Below are positions 17,137 through 26,556 of a stretch of DNA of 49,160 nt, one piece after another. Within the stretch, counting starts at the first letter, position 1. Each line of letters begins with the position of its first letter. The translations under genes were made by a program, and so were the position numbers. Source of the stretch: Candidatus Geocrenenecus huangii (lineage in GTDB: Archaea > Thermoproteota > Nitrososphaeria_A > Caldarchaeales > Wolframiiraptoraceae); NCBI GenBank assembly GCA_023268155.1, contig JALNKM010000009.1, positions 1 through 49,160 on the forward strand. Reading direction: 5' to 3'. The notes beneath the pieces were generated by a model. It worked only from the letters and a program-made list of their open reading frames with translations. It had not been told where the DNA came from and made no database searches.

Positions 17137-18189
17137 TCACCTCCTATATTTGACTCTCGGGTCTAGGTAGGAGACTACTAGGTCTATGATTATTGAGGCT
17201 ATCGTGTAGGCTAAGCCGATTACTAGTACAACTCCAACTATAGCATTCAAATCTTTTCTCAACATCGCTGTGATGCCATATCTAGATAAACCAGGCCAAT
17301 TGAATATCAATTCAACAAGAAATGCGTTTCCAAGCATAGAGGCCATGTCCAGGGTCATAATAGTGACGGTGGGTATCATTGAGGGTTTAAGAGCATACTT
17401 AAAGAATATGGTCGAGCTTGGAATGCCGTGAGCGTACATATTAAGGATATAGTCTCTGTTTATGTTCTCGATTAGACTTGCTCTCAATATCCTGGCTTCT
17501 TGAGCTATACATCCAATAGCGAGAGATAGCGAAGGTATAATTAGATGTGCTAATGCATCGATAAACGCTACTAAGTTTCCATTTATTAGGGAATCAACCG
17601 TGACGAGGCCTGTAACGCGGGGAACCTCGAGCCCTAAGCTTAGCCTGCCGTATGCTGGAAGCAAGTCTAACCAGTTAGCTAGTACAAGCTGCAATATTAT
17701 GGCCCATACAAATGACGGGATAGCTATACCGACATAGGCAAACACCCTTACAAAGTTATCAATCAAAGAGTTAGGCCTCCTACCGCTGAGAACTCCTAGA
17801 CTGAAAGCACCTATGATATCTATGATCAAAGTGAAGATTATCAATTCAACTGTTGCTGGAAGAAATTCTAGGATATCTGTGAGAACATCTCTGAAGGTTA
17901 CTAATGATAACCCGAATCTACCATGGAAGACATCGATGAGCCAATAAAAGTATTGTATGTAGATTGGCTCGTTTAAGCGGAGGAGCTTTCTATACTGTTC
18001 CACGACATCTTCGGGTGCTCTAGGTCCTAGGGCAAGCCTTGCGGGGTCACCTGGTAAAACCCTAGCTATAATAAATATAAGTATGGAGACTCCGAAGAGA
18101 GTCACGACGCTGTATAGTATCTTTCGTAAATAATAGCTGTTCAAAAAATCCTGTAAACGTTGTAGGGATTTTTTCTCTCCTACAATCAT
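17137..18189 (-). CDS. peptide-type ABC transporter permease (OppB/DppB-like)
   Basis: A 350-residue permease with an N-terminal helix near residues 26-45, the conserved PGDPARLALGP segment after it, and five more hydrophobic segments. The cytoplasmic loop for ATPase contact includes ARILRASLIENINRDYI. It is preceded by the racemase gene after 64 bases and followed closely by the second permease gene. Confidence 0.87.
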   Translation of the reverse strand: MIVGEKKSLQRLQDFLNSYYLRKILYSVVTLFGVSILIFIIARVLPGDPARLALGPRAPEDVVEQYRKLLRLNEPIYIQYFYWLIDVFHGRFGLSLVTFRDVLTDILEFLPATVELIIFTLIIDIIGAFSLGVLSGRRPNSLIDNFVRVFAYVGIAIPSFVWAIILQLVLANWLDLLPAYGRLSLGLEVPRVTGLVTVDSLINGNLVAFIDALAHLIIPSLSLAIGCIAQEARILRASLIENINRDYILNMYAHGIPSSTIFFKYALKPSMIPTVTIMTLDMASMLGNAFLVELIFNWPGLSRYGITAMLRKDLNAIVGVVLVIGLAYTIASIIIDLVVSYLDPRVKYRR

Positions 18190-18253
18190 TTTCCGACTCC
18201 TTCTATACTCAAGGCCAACTATTAATCTTACAGCGTCATTTTAGTTTTTAATG

Positions 18254-19012
18254 CTATACCAAGTTTTTCAGATTCCATGCAAGTAGCTCGGATGTTGGTG
18301 GAGGCTCATATGTACATATCTTGCTATGGCTCCATCCACAAAGCCTCTTTAGTTTTACGAGTTGCTCAGCATGCTTCACAGATGCGATTATCGGGTCTAT
18401 TACTGGAACTCTATATTTTTCTTGGACTAGTTTAAAGAATCCAAAGAAGACTGTACATCCAAGTATTATTACTTCGGCTCCTTCTCTAAGACATTCCTCG
18501 ATTACAGCGTACAGTCTCTTCTCGGTTTCTTTCTCATCCTTGTGGAGATCGTGTACTCCTAATCCTATGTCTTTGAAAGAAGTTAGCCTATCTTCTAACC
18601 CGTATTCTTTCACTCGATTCATCATTAACGGGATCCACTTCTTCCTACCAACCACTATAGCGAATTTCTCTCCTAGAGATAACGCGGTACACGTTGAAGA
18701 CTCGAGGGGGGCTGTTACAATAATGTTGCTTATCTCTCTGGCCTCTTTTAATCCAGGATCGTAGAAACATCCAATAACACATGCATCATATCCATTCTTC
18801 TCTGCTTTCTTGACTTCCTCCAAGATATTGGGGATGATGATGGCATCATATGAATAGTATTCTAGATGATGTGGCCCCACGTTAAATGATGTTACATCTA
18901 TCACTGTATCCGGGTCTTTATATTTATCTAAGTAATCTTTCATGGGTTTATCGAAGACATCGGTCCCCACAGGATTTATATATAAAACCTTATTCAAGAA
19001 CGTCACCTTCAA
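18254..19012 (-). CDS. Asp/Glu/hydantoin racemase family protein
   Basis: A 252-residue cofactor-independent racemase. NPVGTDVFDKP near the N terminus, C82 in GCFYDPG and C186 in LGCTVFF match the two-cysteine catalytic pair of hydantoin racemases. It would invert the stereocentre of a 5-substituted hydantoin or similar compound, in the cytoplasm. The gene lies inside the importer operon, between the binding-protein gene and the permeases, and hyuAB is divergent just upstream. This context favours a hydantoin- or oxoproline-type substrate, though Asp/Glu racemase relatives also carry two cysteines. Confidence 0.82.
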   Translation of the reverse strand: MKVTFLNKVLYINPVGTDVFDKPMKDYLDKYKDPDTVIDVTSFNVGPHHLEYYSYDAIIIPNILEEVKKAEKNGYDACVIGCFYDPGLKEAREISNIIVTAPLESSTCTALSLGEKFAIVVGRKKWIPLMMNRVKEYGLEDRLTSFKDIGLGVHDLHKDEKETEKRLYAVIEECLREGAEVIILGCTVFFGFFKLVQEKYRVPVIDPIIASVKHAEQLVKLKRLCGWSHSKICTYEPPPTSELLAWNLKNLV

Positions 19013-19057
19013 TTCATAAAAAATAAAATGGAAGATAAGTTTTTTGTTTTCTCAGCT

Positions 19058-20905
19058 TTACTTTGGAATTCTCTCCGGGAATACTTGGAACCATCTAAAG
19101 TCTAGCTCATACTCGGCGATTGGGATTACTTCCCCTCTAGCTGCTGGATAATCGATGTATTCGGCTTGATAAGCTCTCAAAACGACATGCTCATACACGT
19201 ATACGGATGGATACAGTTCAATTATTTTTCTTTGTATCTCATAGTATTTCTGCATCCTCTGGTCGAAGTCTATCGTTCCTAATGCATCTTCTATCATCGC
19301 ATCTATCTCTGGATCCATCAGCCACTCACCCTGCTCCCATGTTCCAGTAGCATGTGAATGGTATCTTGAGGAGAGTATCGAGCCTGCTTCTGCATAATGT
19401 GCAACAACGAATATCGATACTGCGTTCGGGGTGGTCTCCATCTTGGTCATACCTTCTACGACTGATAGCCAAGGTACCTTGACTACATTTACCTTTAAGC
19501 CTATTTCCTCCATGTTTGCTTTAAAGAGTAATGCTACTCTTTCTTCCCAAGGAACTTCTGCGATCCACCAATACTCTATCGGATACTTATCCAGCTCACC
19601 CCAATACTTCGACTTCTTAAGTTCTTCTATAGCTGCTTGGATATTTCTCTCTATTGGTTTAAGTGTTGGGTCAGCTCCTGGAAGCATGCTTGGAACTGGG
19701 CCGGCCGGTCTCCTTTCGTATGGTATTATCTCCGCTATAGCTGTATCGTAGTCGAATGCTAATGCTATTGCCTTCCTAACATGAATATCGTCCGTCGGAG
19801 GCTTCTTTGTATGGAGCATTATATAGAATATCATTGCTTGGGGTACTTGGGCAATCTTCACGCCGGGTATCTTGCTCATAGCTTCATAGTTTTCGAGGGG
19901 TTGCCATTGATCTGTAACTTCTAGCTGTCTTTTCTCTATCATAGTACGTATAGTCGTCGGCTCGGTGAAACCATACATTATCACTTTTGTTGGAGCATTC
20001 GGGGCTGTCTCACCCCAGTAATCATCGAACTTAACCAATGTTACAGATTCTCCTCTTTTATACTCATGTAGTTTATATGGTCCTGAACCAGCATCCATCT
20101 CTCCAGCCATCAGCCACGTCTTACCGTAGTCGCCCATATCTTCATACGGCCCCTCAGCAATATGCTGCTTTACCAATTCACTATCTACTATGTATAGCCT
20201 CACTAACGTGATCAAGAATGGGCCGAAAGGATTCCTTAAAACAATCTGGGCAGTGTACTTGTCTAAAGCCTTCGTTTTTTCAAGGTCTACATATGGCTTG
20301 AAGAGATAGCCGTATCCTTCACCTATGATAATCATTCTCTTTAACGAGAATACCACATCTTCCGCTGTCAGCTCCCGCCCACTATGGAATTTTACACCCC
20401 TTCTTAGATAGAAAGTCCATGTTAAACCATCTTCAGAAACCTCCCATCTTTCAGCAACATGAGGCTTAACAGTCCCCTCCCTTGTAGGATAAACCAGAGT
20501 ATCATACACGTTGATGAAATATACTGAGCTGGCCTCATCGGATCCAACTGCTGGATCCATGTACGGAACATTGGCGAATGATACTCTAAGAAGTCTTTCT
20601 TTAACCGGTGTAATGGTTGGTGTCGTAACAGTCGTCGGGCTTGGAGTAGGTGTAGTTACTATGGTCGTGGTCGTGGGCGTAGTTACTGTGATAGTAGGTG
20701 TAGGTGTTATGGTTGTAGGTGTTGTCGGGGTTGTTACGGGTGAGGTCGTAGGTGTTGGGGCAGGAGGAACAGTCAAAAAGTAGGCTGCACCCGCTATAGC
20801 GACTATCACTATGATTACTACGACAGCGATTACCACGGATTTACTGATGCCTTTCATCTTTGTAGTAGGATACTTAGACCTAAAATTCTCTAGCTTTCTC
20901 CTCAT
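19058..20905 (-). CDS. membrane-anchored peptide-type solute-binding protein
   Basis: A family 5 extracellular binding protein (OppA/DppA type) of 615 residues from the chosen start. A basic cytoplasmic N terminus and one membrane helix are followed by a Thr/Pro linker of about 60 residues and then the binding domain. Such anchored binding proteins with Thr-rich, likely glycosylated linkers are common in archaea. GRELTAEDVVFSLKRM and TAQIVLRNPFGPF are family landmarks. The ATG at 20905 is chosen because a TATA box at 20935 predicts a transcription start near 20913; a TTG at 20929 would add eight residues but lies too close. First gene of the importer operon. Confidence 0.88.
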   Translation of the reverse strand: MRRKLENFRSKYPTTKMKGISKSVVIAVVVIIVIVAIAGAAYFLTVPPAPTPTTSPVTTPTTPTTITPTPTITVTTPTTTTIVTTPTPSPTTVTTPTITPVKERLLRVSFANVPYMDPAVGSDEASSVYFINVYDTLVYPTREGTVKPHVAERWEVSEDGLTWTFYLRRGVKFHSGRELTAEDVVFSLKRMIIIGEGYGYLFKPYVDLEKTKALDKYTAQIVLRNPFGPFLITLVRLYIVDSELVKQHIAEGPYEDMGDYGKTWLMAGEMDAGSGPYKLHEYKRGESVTLVKFDDYWGETAPNAPTKVIMYGFTEPTTIRTMIEKRQLEVTDQWQPLENYEAMSKIPGVKIAQVPQAMIFYIMLHTKKPPTDDIHVRKAIALAFDYDTAIAEIIPYERRPAGPVPSMLPGADPTLKPIERNIQAAIEELKKSKYWGELDKYPIEYWWIAEVPWEERVALLFKANMEEIGLKVNVVKVPWLSVVEGMTKMETTPNAVSIFVVAHYAEAGSILSSRYHSHATGTWEQGEWLMDPEIDAMIEDALGTIDFDQRMQKYYEIQRKIIELYPSVYVYEHVVLRAYQAEYIDYPAARGEVIPIAEYELDFRWFQVFPERIPK

Positions 20906-20934
20906 AATCTTCTTAAGATAATGCCCCAATAGCG

Positions 20935-20943
20935 TATATAAAG
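20935..20943 (-). promoter_or_regulatory. TATA box of the importer operon
   Basis: Read on the minus strand, CTTTATATA is centred about 34 bases before the ATG at 20905. It decides the start of the binding-protein gene against the TTG at 20929. Confidence 0.45.
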
Positions 20944-21103
20944 TTTAATCTAGAATAATTCAAGCATCTATCTAAATAATTAAGATTTCAATAGTTGATA
21001 TTACATTATTTCATGTTTATGATATTTACGGTATAAAATTGGTGATTTAGTAAGTCATAATCTTTAATAAATTGTCATTAATTATTTCATAGATGATTTC
21101 AAT

Positions 21104-23158
21104 ATGGTGTATCGTGTAGGCATAGATATTGGTGGTGCTTTTACAGATCTGGTTGCATATGACGATGAAACAGGCGACTTCGTATGGGTTAAAGATGAGA
21201 CAACACCTCACGACCCATCAATAGGAGTATTAAACACAGTATCGAAGAGCAAAGTGGACTTCTCGAAAGTCCTCTCGATAATTCATGGTCAAACACTAGT
21301 CATCAACACGATCATTGAGAGGAAGGGTGCAAAGGTAGGATTAATCACAACGAAAGGATATCGAGACGTACTTGAGCTTCAGAGGTCAAATAGGAGGGAC
21401 ATGTATAACTTTAGATATAAGAAGCCTCAATCCCTCATTCCGAGACATCTTAGACTAGAAGTTGATGAACGAATTATGTCGGATGGGACAATCTTGAGGC
21501 CGCTGAATGAAAAAGATGTTGAAAAAGCTACCCAGAAGCTTCTGGAAGAAGGGGTTGAAAGCATATGTATCAGCTTCATAAACTCCTATGCCAACCCATC
21601 ACATGAGATAAGAGCTGGAGAGATAGCACGTAAAATTACTAAACTACCTATAACGTTAGGACATGAGATAACACGTGAATGGAGGGAGTATGAGAGGACA
21701 GCTACCGCTGTATTGAATGCTTACGTTAAGCCTAAGCTTGAAAAATATCTAGATAAGCTAGAAAAAGAATTTATTAAACAAGGGTTCTCTAGAAAACCTT
21801 TTGTCATGCTTTCAAGTGGAGGTATGGCCTCATTCGATTTCGCTAAAGATTATCCTATATATACTATAGAATCTGGCCCAGTAGCAGGAGTTATCGGCGG
21901 AGTCTATATTGCTAAACTAGTCGGCGAGAAAAATGTAATCATACTAGATGGAGGCAGTACAACAACTAAAGCAAGCCTAGTCGAGGACCTTACACCTAGA
22001 GTCCACACAGAATACTATGTGGAAAGAACAAGGTTCACTGCTGGATACCCGGTACGAGTACCAGTGGTTGATACCTTCGAGATAGGAAACGGTGGAACAA
22101 GCATAGCGTGGATTGACGAGATCGGGAACCTGAGAGTAGGGCCTAAAGCAGCTGGAGCCTACCCTGGTCCAGCATGTTATGGTAAAGGTGGCAGAGAGCC
22201 AACAGTCACGGACGCATACGCAGTTAATGGATTGATTAATCCAGAGTATCTCCTCGGAGGGGCCATGAAGATCTACAGGGATCTAGCGGTTAAAACTATA
22301 AAAGAGAAGATTGCAGACCACTACAATATATCAATCGAGGAAGCTGCGGAGGGGGTAATCAAGCTCGCCAACGAGAATGCTGCCTACGCTATTAGAGTAG
22401 TATCTGTGCAGAGAGGATACGATCCTAGAGATTTCACATTAATAGCTCACGGAGGCTCTGGGCCTATGTTCGCTCCATTCATATCCGAAGAACTAGAAAT
22501 AAAGAAGATAATCGTACCGGTAATTCCGCCTGGAGTATTCAGTGCATGGGGAATGTTAACGACGGATATTAGACACGACCTAGTAGTCACAGAAGTAATT
22601 AGACTGGATAAAGAAAACGCTTCAAAGAGAGTAAACGAAATATATAGAAGCCTCGAAGAAAAGATGCTAGGGATCTTTAAGGAAGAACTAGGCGTAACGG
22701 AGGTCATACTTCAAAGATACGCCGACATGAGATACTATGGACAAGAGCATACTGTCAAAGTACCTATACCTTCAGGTCGCATAAATGATGAAGAAGTTAA
22801 GAAAATAATAGAGAGATTCCACGAATATCATGAGAGAGAATACGCTTTTAGACTAGATAGTCCCGTGGAAATAGTTAATTTCCACCTAGTAGGCGAGTAT
22901 AGAGTTAAGAAATTCGAATTAAAAGAATTAAATAATGCAGTGGGCTCCCTAGATGATGCTGTTATGCAGGAAAGAAGAATCTATGTGAATGGAGAAGAAC
23001 TAAAGGTTCCCGTATATAACAAGCAAAGGCTGTCTCCAAGATTCAGGATCGAGGGGCCGGCGATAATCGAGGACCCGACCTCAACAATCTTAGTCTTGGC
23101 TTCTCAGAAAGCAATAGTAGATAAGTATGGGAACGTGAATGTATTAAGAGGTGGGTAA
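21104..23158 (+). CDS. hyuA: hydantoinase/5-oxoprolinase subunit A
   Basis: A 684-residue ATP-dependent amidohydrolase subunit. The actin-like phosphate loop GIDIGGAFTDLV is at the N terminus, the second nucleotide motif ILDGGSTTTKASL lies near residue 286, and HGGSGPMF follows. With HyuB it opens 5-oxoproline, N-methylhydantoin or a related ring using ATP; acetone carboxylase relatives also exist, so the substrate is open. It is divergent from the importer-racemase operon, which fits a catabolic role on an imported compound. A TTTAATAAA element about 37 bases upstream is the likely promoter. Confidence 0.88.
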   Translation: MVYRVGIDIGGAFTDLVAYDDETGDFVWVKDETTPHDPSIGVLNTVSKSKVDFSKVLSIIHGQTLVINTIIERKGAKVGLITTKGYRDVLELQRSNRRDMYNFRYKKPQSLIPRHLRLEVDERIMSDGTILRPLNEKDVEKATQKLLEEGVESICISFINSYANPSHEIRAGEIARKITKLPITLGHEITREWREYERTATAVLNAYVKPKLEKYLDKLEKEFIKQGFSRKPFVMLSSGGMASFDFAKDYPIYTIESGPVAGVIGGVYIAKLVGEKNVIILDGGSTTTKASLVEDLTPRVHTEYYVERTRFTAGYPVRVPVVDTFEIGNGGTSIAWIDEIGNLRVGPKAAGAYPGPACYGKGGREPTVTDAYAVNGLINPEYLLGGAMKIYRDLAVKTIKEKIADHYNISIEEAAEGVIKLANENAAYAIRVVSVQRGYDPRDFTLIAHGGSGPMFAPFISEELEIKKIIVPVIPPGVFSAWGMLTTDIRHDLVVTEVIRLDKENASKRVNEIYRSLEEKMLGIFKEELGVTEVILQRYADMRYYGQEHTVKVPIPSGRINDEEVKKIIERFHEYHEREYAFRLDSPVEIVNFHLVGEYRVKKFELKELNNAVGSLDDAVMQERRIYVNGEELKVPVYNKQRLSPRFRIEGPAIIEDPTSTILVLASQKAIVDKYGNVNVLRGG

Positions 23159-23159
23159 A

Positions 23160-24902
23160 ATGAGCAAGAGAGACATCTTCACTCTAGAGATAATCAAGAG
23201 CGGTTTGATAACTGCCAATGAAGAAATGTTTTACGCTTTCGGGAGAACAGCTAAGAGTCCAGTAATCTATGAAGTATTAGACTACGCCGTAGGGATAACC
23301 GATTCAAAGGGAGAACTGATCGCCCAAGCCCCAGGCGTTCCAGGATTCTCAGGAGTCTTAGACTTCGTAGCCAAAGAAGTACTCGAAAAATGGAGTGGAG
23401 AAATGCGTCCAGGGGACGTTTACATCCTCAACGTACCATATAAGTCTGGGACCCACCTAAACGACGTTACATTAGCAATGCCCGTCTTCTACAGAGACGA
23501 ATTGATATCGATGATCTTGAACAAAGGACACTGGAGTGAAGTAGGAGGAATGCATTTCGGAAGCTGGACATCCGACTCGACTGAAATATATCAAGAAGGT
23601 GTACAATTCCCTTGTATAAGACTGTATCGTGAGGGAAAACCGAACAAAGATGTAATAGACATTATCTTGGAGAATTCACGTCTACCTCTGCATACGCTTG
23701 GAGATATGGAAGCTCAGGCGGCGTCAATGAAGGTAGCTGCTAGAAGAATTGAAAAACTGATTGAGAAATACGGTATAGAGAACGTTAAGAACGCTATGGA
23801 GAAGATCATAGATGATGGATATAAGCTCGCATTACTTAATTTGAAGAAGCTGCCTAAGGGAGTATTCGAGGCAGAGGATTACCTAGATGACGACGGGTTA
23901 ACAGATGAACCAGTATACGTAAGAGTAAAGGTAACCATAACGGATGAAGAATTCTTAGCGGACTTCACTGGAAGTGGAAGTGTGAAAGGATCTATAGCGT
24001 CGCCGTATCCCGCCACCGTCTCGGGAGTTAGAGAAACATACATGGCTGTAACTGACCCGCATGTAGACTTAAACGGCGGCTACTTTAAACCATTGAAAGT
24101 TATCGCTCCCGAAGGTTCAGCTTTCAATCCTGTCAAGCCAGCTCCTACATCAACGTTCTGGGAAGCAATGTCTTATTCGACAGACCTAGTATGGAAGGCT
24201 CTAGCACCACATGTACCTGACAAGCTAACTGCCGGACACTTCTTATCAATTCTAGCAACAATTCTAGGAGGCATAGATGAAAGAACGGGTGAACCCTTCG
24301 CAATAGTAGAGCCTCAAGCTGGAGGATGGGGTGCAGGCTACGACATGGATGGAGAAAGCGGGCTAGTAGCATGTGGAGATGGAGAAACCTACATAGCATC
24401 AAACGAAGTCTACGAAAAACACATGCCGATACTTGTGGAGAGATACTGCTTGAACACTGAGAGTGGAACGGGCCATGGTAAGTTCAGAGGAGGATTCGGA
24501 GTAATAAAAGACTACAGAGTTCTATGTAGTGAAGCTTCTTTCACAGTATCTATCGGTAGAAATAAGTTCCCGCCATGGGGTGTAGCTGGAGGAATGAACG
24601 GAACACCAAACTACTGCGTAATTTTCAAGCAAGGCGAGGAACCCAAGATCGTTAGAAAAGTAGCAGCAGTAAAACTAAAGAGAGGAGATATGGTAAGCCT
24701 AAGGTCTGGAGGCGGAGGAGGCTGGGGAGATCCCCTTGAAAGAGATCCAGAACTAGTTAGAATGGATGTCAAGAATGAGTACATAACGATCGAGACAGCT
24801 AGAGAAATATATGGGGTAGTCCTAGACCCGAAAACACTAGAAATAAAATGGGATGAGACGAAGAAGCTCAGAGGAGAATTGAAGAAAAAGAAATCCGGAT
24901 AG
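23160..24902 (+). CDS. hyuB: hydantoinase/5-oxoprolinase subunit B
   Basis: The 580-residue partner of HyuA, with the Hydantoinase_B landmarks GDVYILNVPYKSGTHLND near residue 85, DFTGSGSVKGS in the middle, and GGGGGWGDPLERDPE near the C terminus. The ATG at 23160 is one base after the hyuA stop and is preceded by GGTGG, a clear ribosome binding site formed within the end of hyuA. A GTG at 23151 would overlap hyuA and remove that site. Both subunits should form the working enzyme in the cytoplasm. Confidence 0.88.
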   Translation: MSKRDIFTLEIIKSGLITANEEMFYAFGRTAKSPVIYEVLDYAVGITDSKGELIAQAPGVPGFSGVLDFVAKEVLEKWSGEMRPGDVYILNVPYKSGTHLNDVTLAMPVFYRDELISMILNKGHWSEVGGMHFGSWTSDSTEIYQEGVQFPCIRLYREGKPNKDVIDIILENSRLPLHTLGDMEAQAASMKVAARRIEKLIEKYGIENVKNAMEKIIDDGYKLALLNLKKLPKGVFEAEDYLDDDGLTDEPVYVRVKVTITDEEFLADFTGSGSVKGSIASPYPATVSGVRETYMAVTDPHVDLNGGYFKPLKVIAPEGSAFNPVKPAPTSTFWEAMSYSTDLVWKALAPHVPDKLTAGHFLSILATILGGIDERTGEPFAIVEPQAGGWGAGYDMDGESGLVACGDGETYIASNEVYEKHMPILVERYCLNTESGTGHGKFRGGFGVIKDYRVLCSEASFTVSIGRNKFPPWGVAGGMNGTPNYCVIFKQGEEPKIVRKVAAVKLKRGDMVSLRSGGGGGWGDPLERDPELVRMDVKNEYITIETAREIYGVVLDPKTLEIKWDETKKLRGELKKKKSG

Positions 24903-24905
24903 CAC

Positions 24906-24923
24906 CCTTCTCCTATTTTATTT
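24906..24923 (+). terminator. T-rich terminator after hyuB
   Basis: A pyrimidine-rich tract with short T runs follows the hyuB stop directly, the usual form of archaeal intrinsic termination. The convergent argH gene ends about 120 bases further on. Confidence 0.35.
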
Positions 24924-25044
24924 TTAAAGATATCCTGTGGTTTTCTTATTCTTGACATGCTTAGCCGAATACCTAGATTGAGGTTAAATATTTGTTCTTT
25001 TCTTGAATGCCCGTTTTTCTTAACAAACTATGTTAATCTCTATA

Positions 25045-26481
25045 CTACAATGTTATTGACGATATGAAATGTTTCTGTAGTTTTTCCAATGTATCTCTAC
25101 ACCATTGTCTCAACCCTTCTACTCTCCTACGGTCTACTTCAATCATTTTCCTAACTTCTTGAGGATTGGCCGATCCTAACGTTCTGTAAGAACCTGTTAT
25201 TCTATAGGGGTCTAGCCAGCTTCGGAATTTATCATAGTCTACATTTAGAATACTGTTTTTCTGAGCTACTTCTTGGAATTTTTTCACGTCTAGGGTGTTC
25301 CTATCGACGGCTTCAGAGAGTTCTGCACAGAATTGATGTGCCACTCTAAAACTTACTCTACATTCTTCTACGATCTTGTTGGCGACCTCTGTTAAAAGGA
25401 TGGATCCTCTACATGCATTGAGTGCCTTATCTCGATTGACATCTATTGCTGGAATAATCCTGGAAAATATGTTGGCGGTCTCCATTACTTCTCTGAACGA
25501 ATTCCACAGTTTAGGAGTTATCTGCTGGTAATCTAGGTTATATCCACTCGGCTGTCTAGACATTATGGAGATTATCTTAACCAAATCTCCTAGCACTTCT
25601 CCAATCTTCGTCCGAACTATCTCTAAAACCACGGGATTCTTCTTCTGAGGCATAATACTGCTAGTTGAAGCAAACTCTTCAGGAAAATCTATCAAGCCGA
25701 ATTCTTCCGTAGAGTATAGTATGAGTTCTTCAGCTATGCATGAGTATATGTTCGCTGAGTTAACGAGATATGATAAGACAAGTATGATGTAGTCTCTTGA
25801 TGTAGTTGCATCTAGAGCGTTCTCGACTAAATCTTCAAATCCTAGCAGTTGAGCCTCTCTCAATCTGTCTATGGGGGTAGAGGACCCCGCCGCTGCTGCA
25901 GATCCTAGAGGTGAGAGGTTGATCCCAGCATATATGTTTACTACATTCGAAGAATTCCTTAAGATCTTGCTAGCATATGAGTGGAGTATGAAGCCGAAGG
26001 TGCCTGGAGCAGCTCTTTGTAAATGAGTGTATATCGGGAAGATTACCTCTGAGTATCTTTCAGCTTGGTTAAGCAATACATCTGCCAGCGATAATTCGGT
26101 TAAAACTGTTTCAAGTAATCTTTCTCTTGCTCTAATTCTTATAGCTGCGGCCACAGCATCATTTCTACTTTTACCGTAGGCAAGCATACCTCCAGAATAC
26201 TCTGAGGCGGAAGAGACTGCCTGTTCAATGAAGACATGAATATCTTCTAATCTGGGATCTAGCTCTTTAGGAGGGTTCTCATAAATTCGTTTAAGAGCAT
26301 TTAATGCTTTCTGGAGTTCTTCAAATCCCAGAAGCTTCTTCTCATAGAGCATCCTTAAATGTACTGCATTTACCCATATAACAGCATTAAGTATTTCATT
26401 GTCGAAAGAGAGTGATGAAATGTATTCTGCAGCTTCATTATCCATTTCTTTCCTCAACTTCGCACTTCTAAAGATACTCAT
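25045..26481 (-). CDS. argH: argininosuccinate lyase
   Basis: A 478-residue fumarase/aspartase-superfamily enzyme that splits argininosuccinate to arginine and fumarate. The superfamily signature SIMPQKKNP carries the catalytic serine loop, and the upstream GMLAYGKSRNDAVA and HLQRAAPG segments hold the other two conserved regions. Length is normal. It follows argG, also on the minus strand, after 75 bases, and together they complete arginine synthesis from citrulline. Confidence 0.93.
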   Translation of the reverse strand: MSIFRSAKLRKEMDNEAAEYISSLSFDNEILNAVIWVNAVHLRMLYEKKLLGFEELQKALNALKRIYENPPKELDPRLEDIHVFIEQAVSSASEYSGGMLAYGKSRNDAVAAAIRIRARERLLETVLTELSLADVLLNQAERYSEVIFPIYTHLQRAAPGTFGFILHSYASKILRNSSNVVNIYAGINLSPLGSAAAAGSSTPIDRLREAQLLGFEDLVENALDATTSRDYIILVLSYLVNSANIYSCIAEELILYSTEEFGLIDFPEEFASTSSIMPQKKNPVVLEIVRTKIGEVLGDLVKIISIMSRQPSGYNLDYQQITPKLWNSFREVMETANIFSRIIPAIDVNRDKALNACRGSILLTEVANKIVEECRVSFRVAHQFCAELSEAVDRNTLDVKKFQEVAQKNSILNVDYDKFRSWLDPYRITGSYRTLGSANPQEVRKMIEVDRRRVEGLRQWCRDTLEKLQKHFISSITL

Positions 26482-26556
26482 ACTCTCTAAGCCTAGGAGA
26501 TTTTAGCTTAAGGTGCCTTTTAACATTTCGAGTATGTGTCGGAAAGAAAACAAGAT

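Noticed and set aside
20511-20783. Plus-strand frame encoding a Val/Gly-rich product
   Set aside because: It is the mirror of the Thr/Pro linker of the binding protein; the repetitive look comes from that low-complexity segment, not from a separate gene or satellite.
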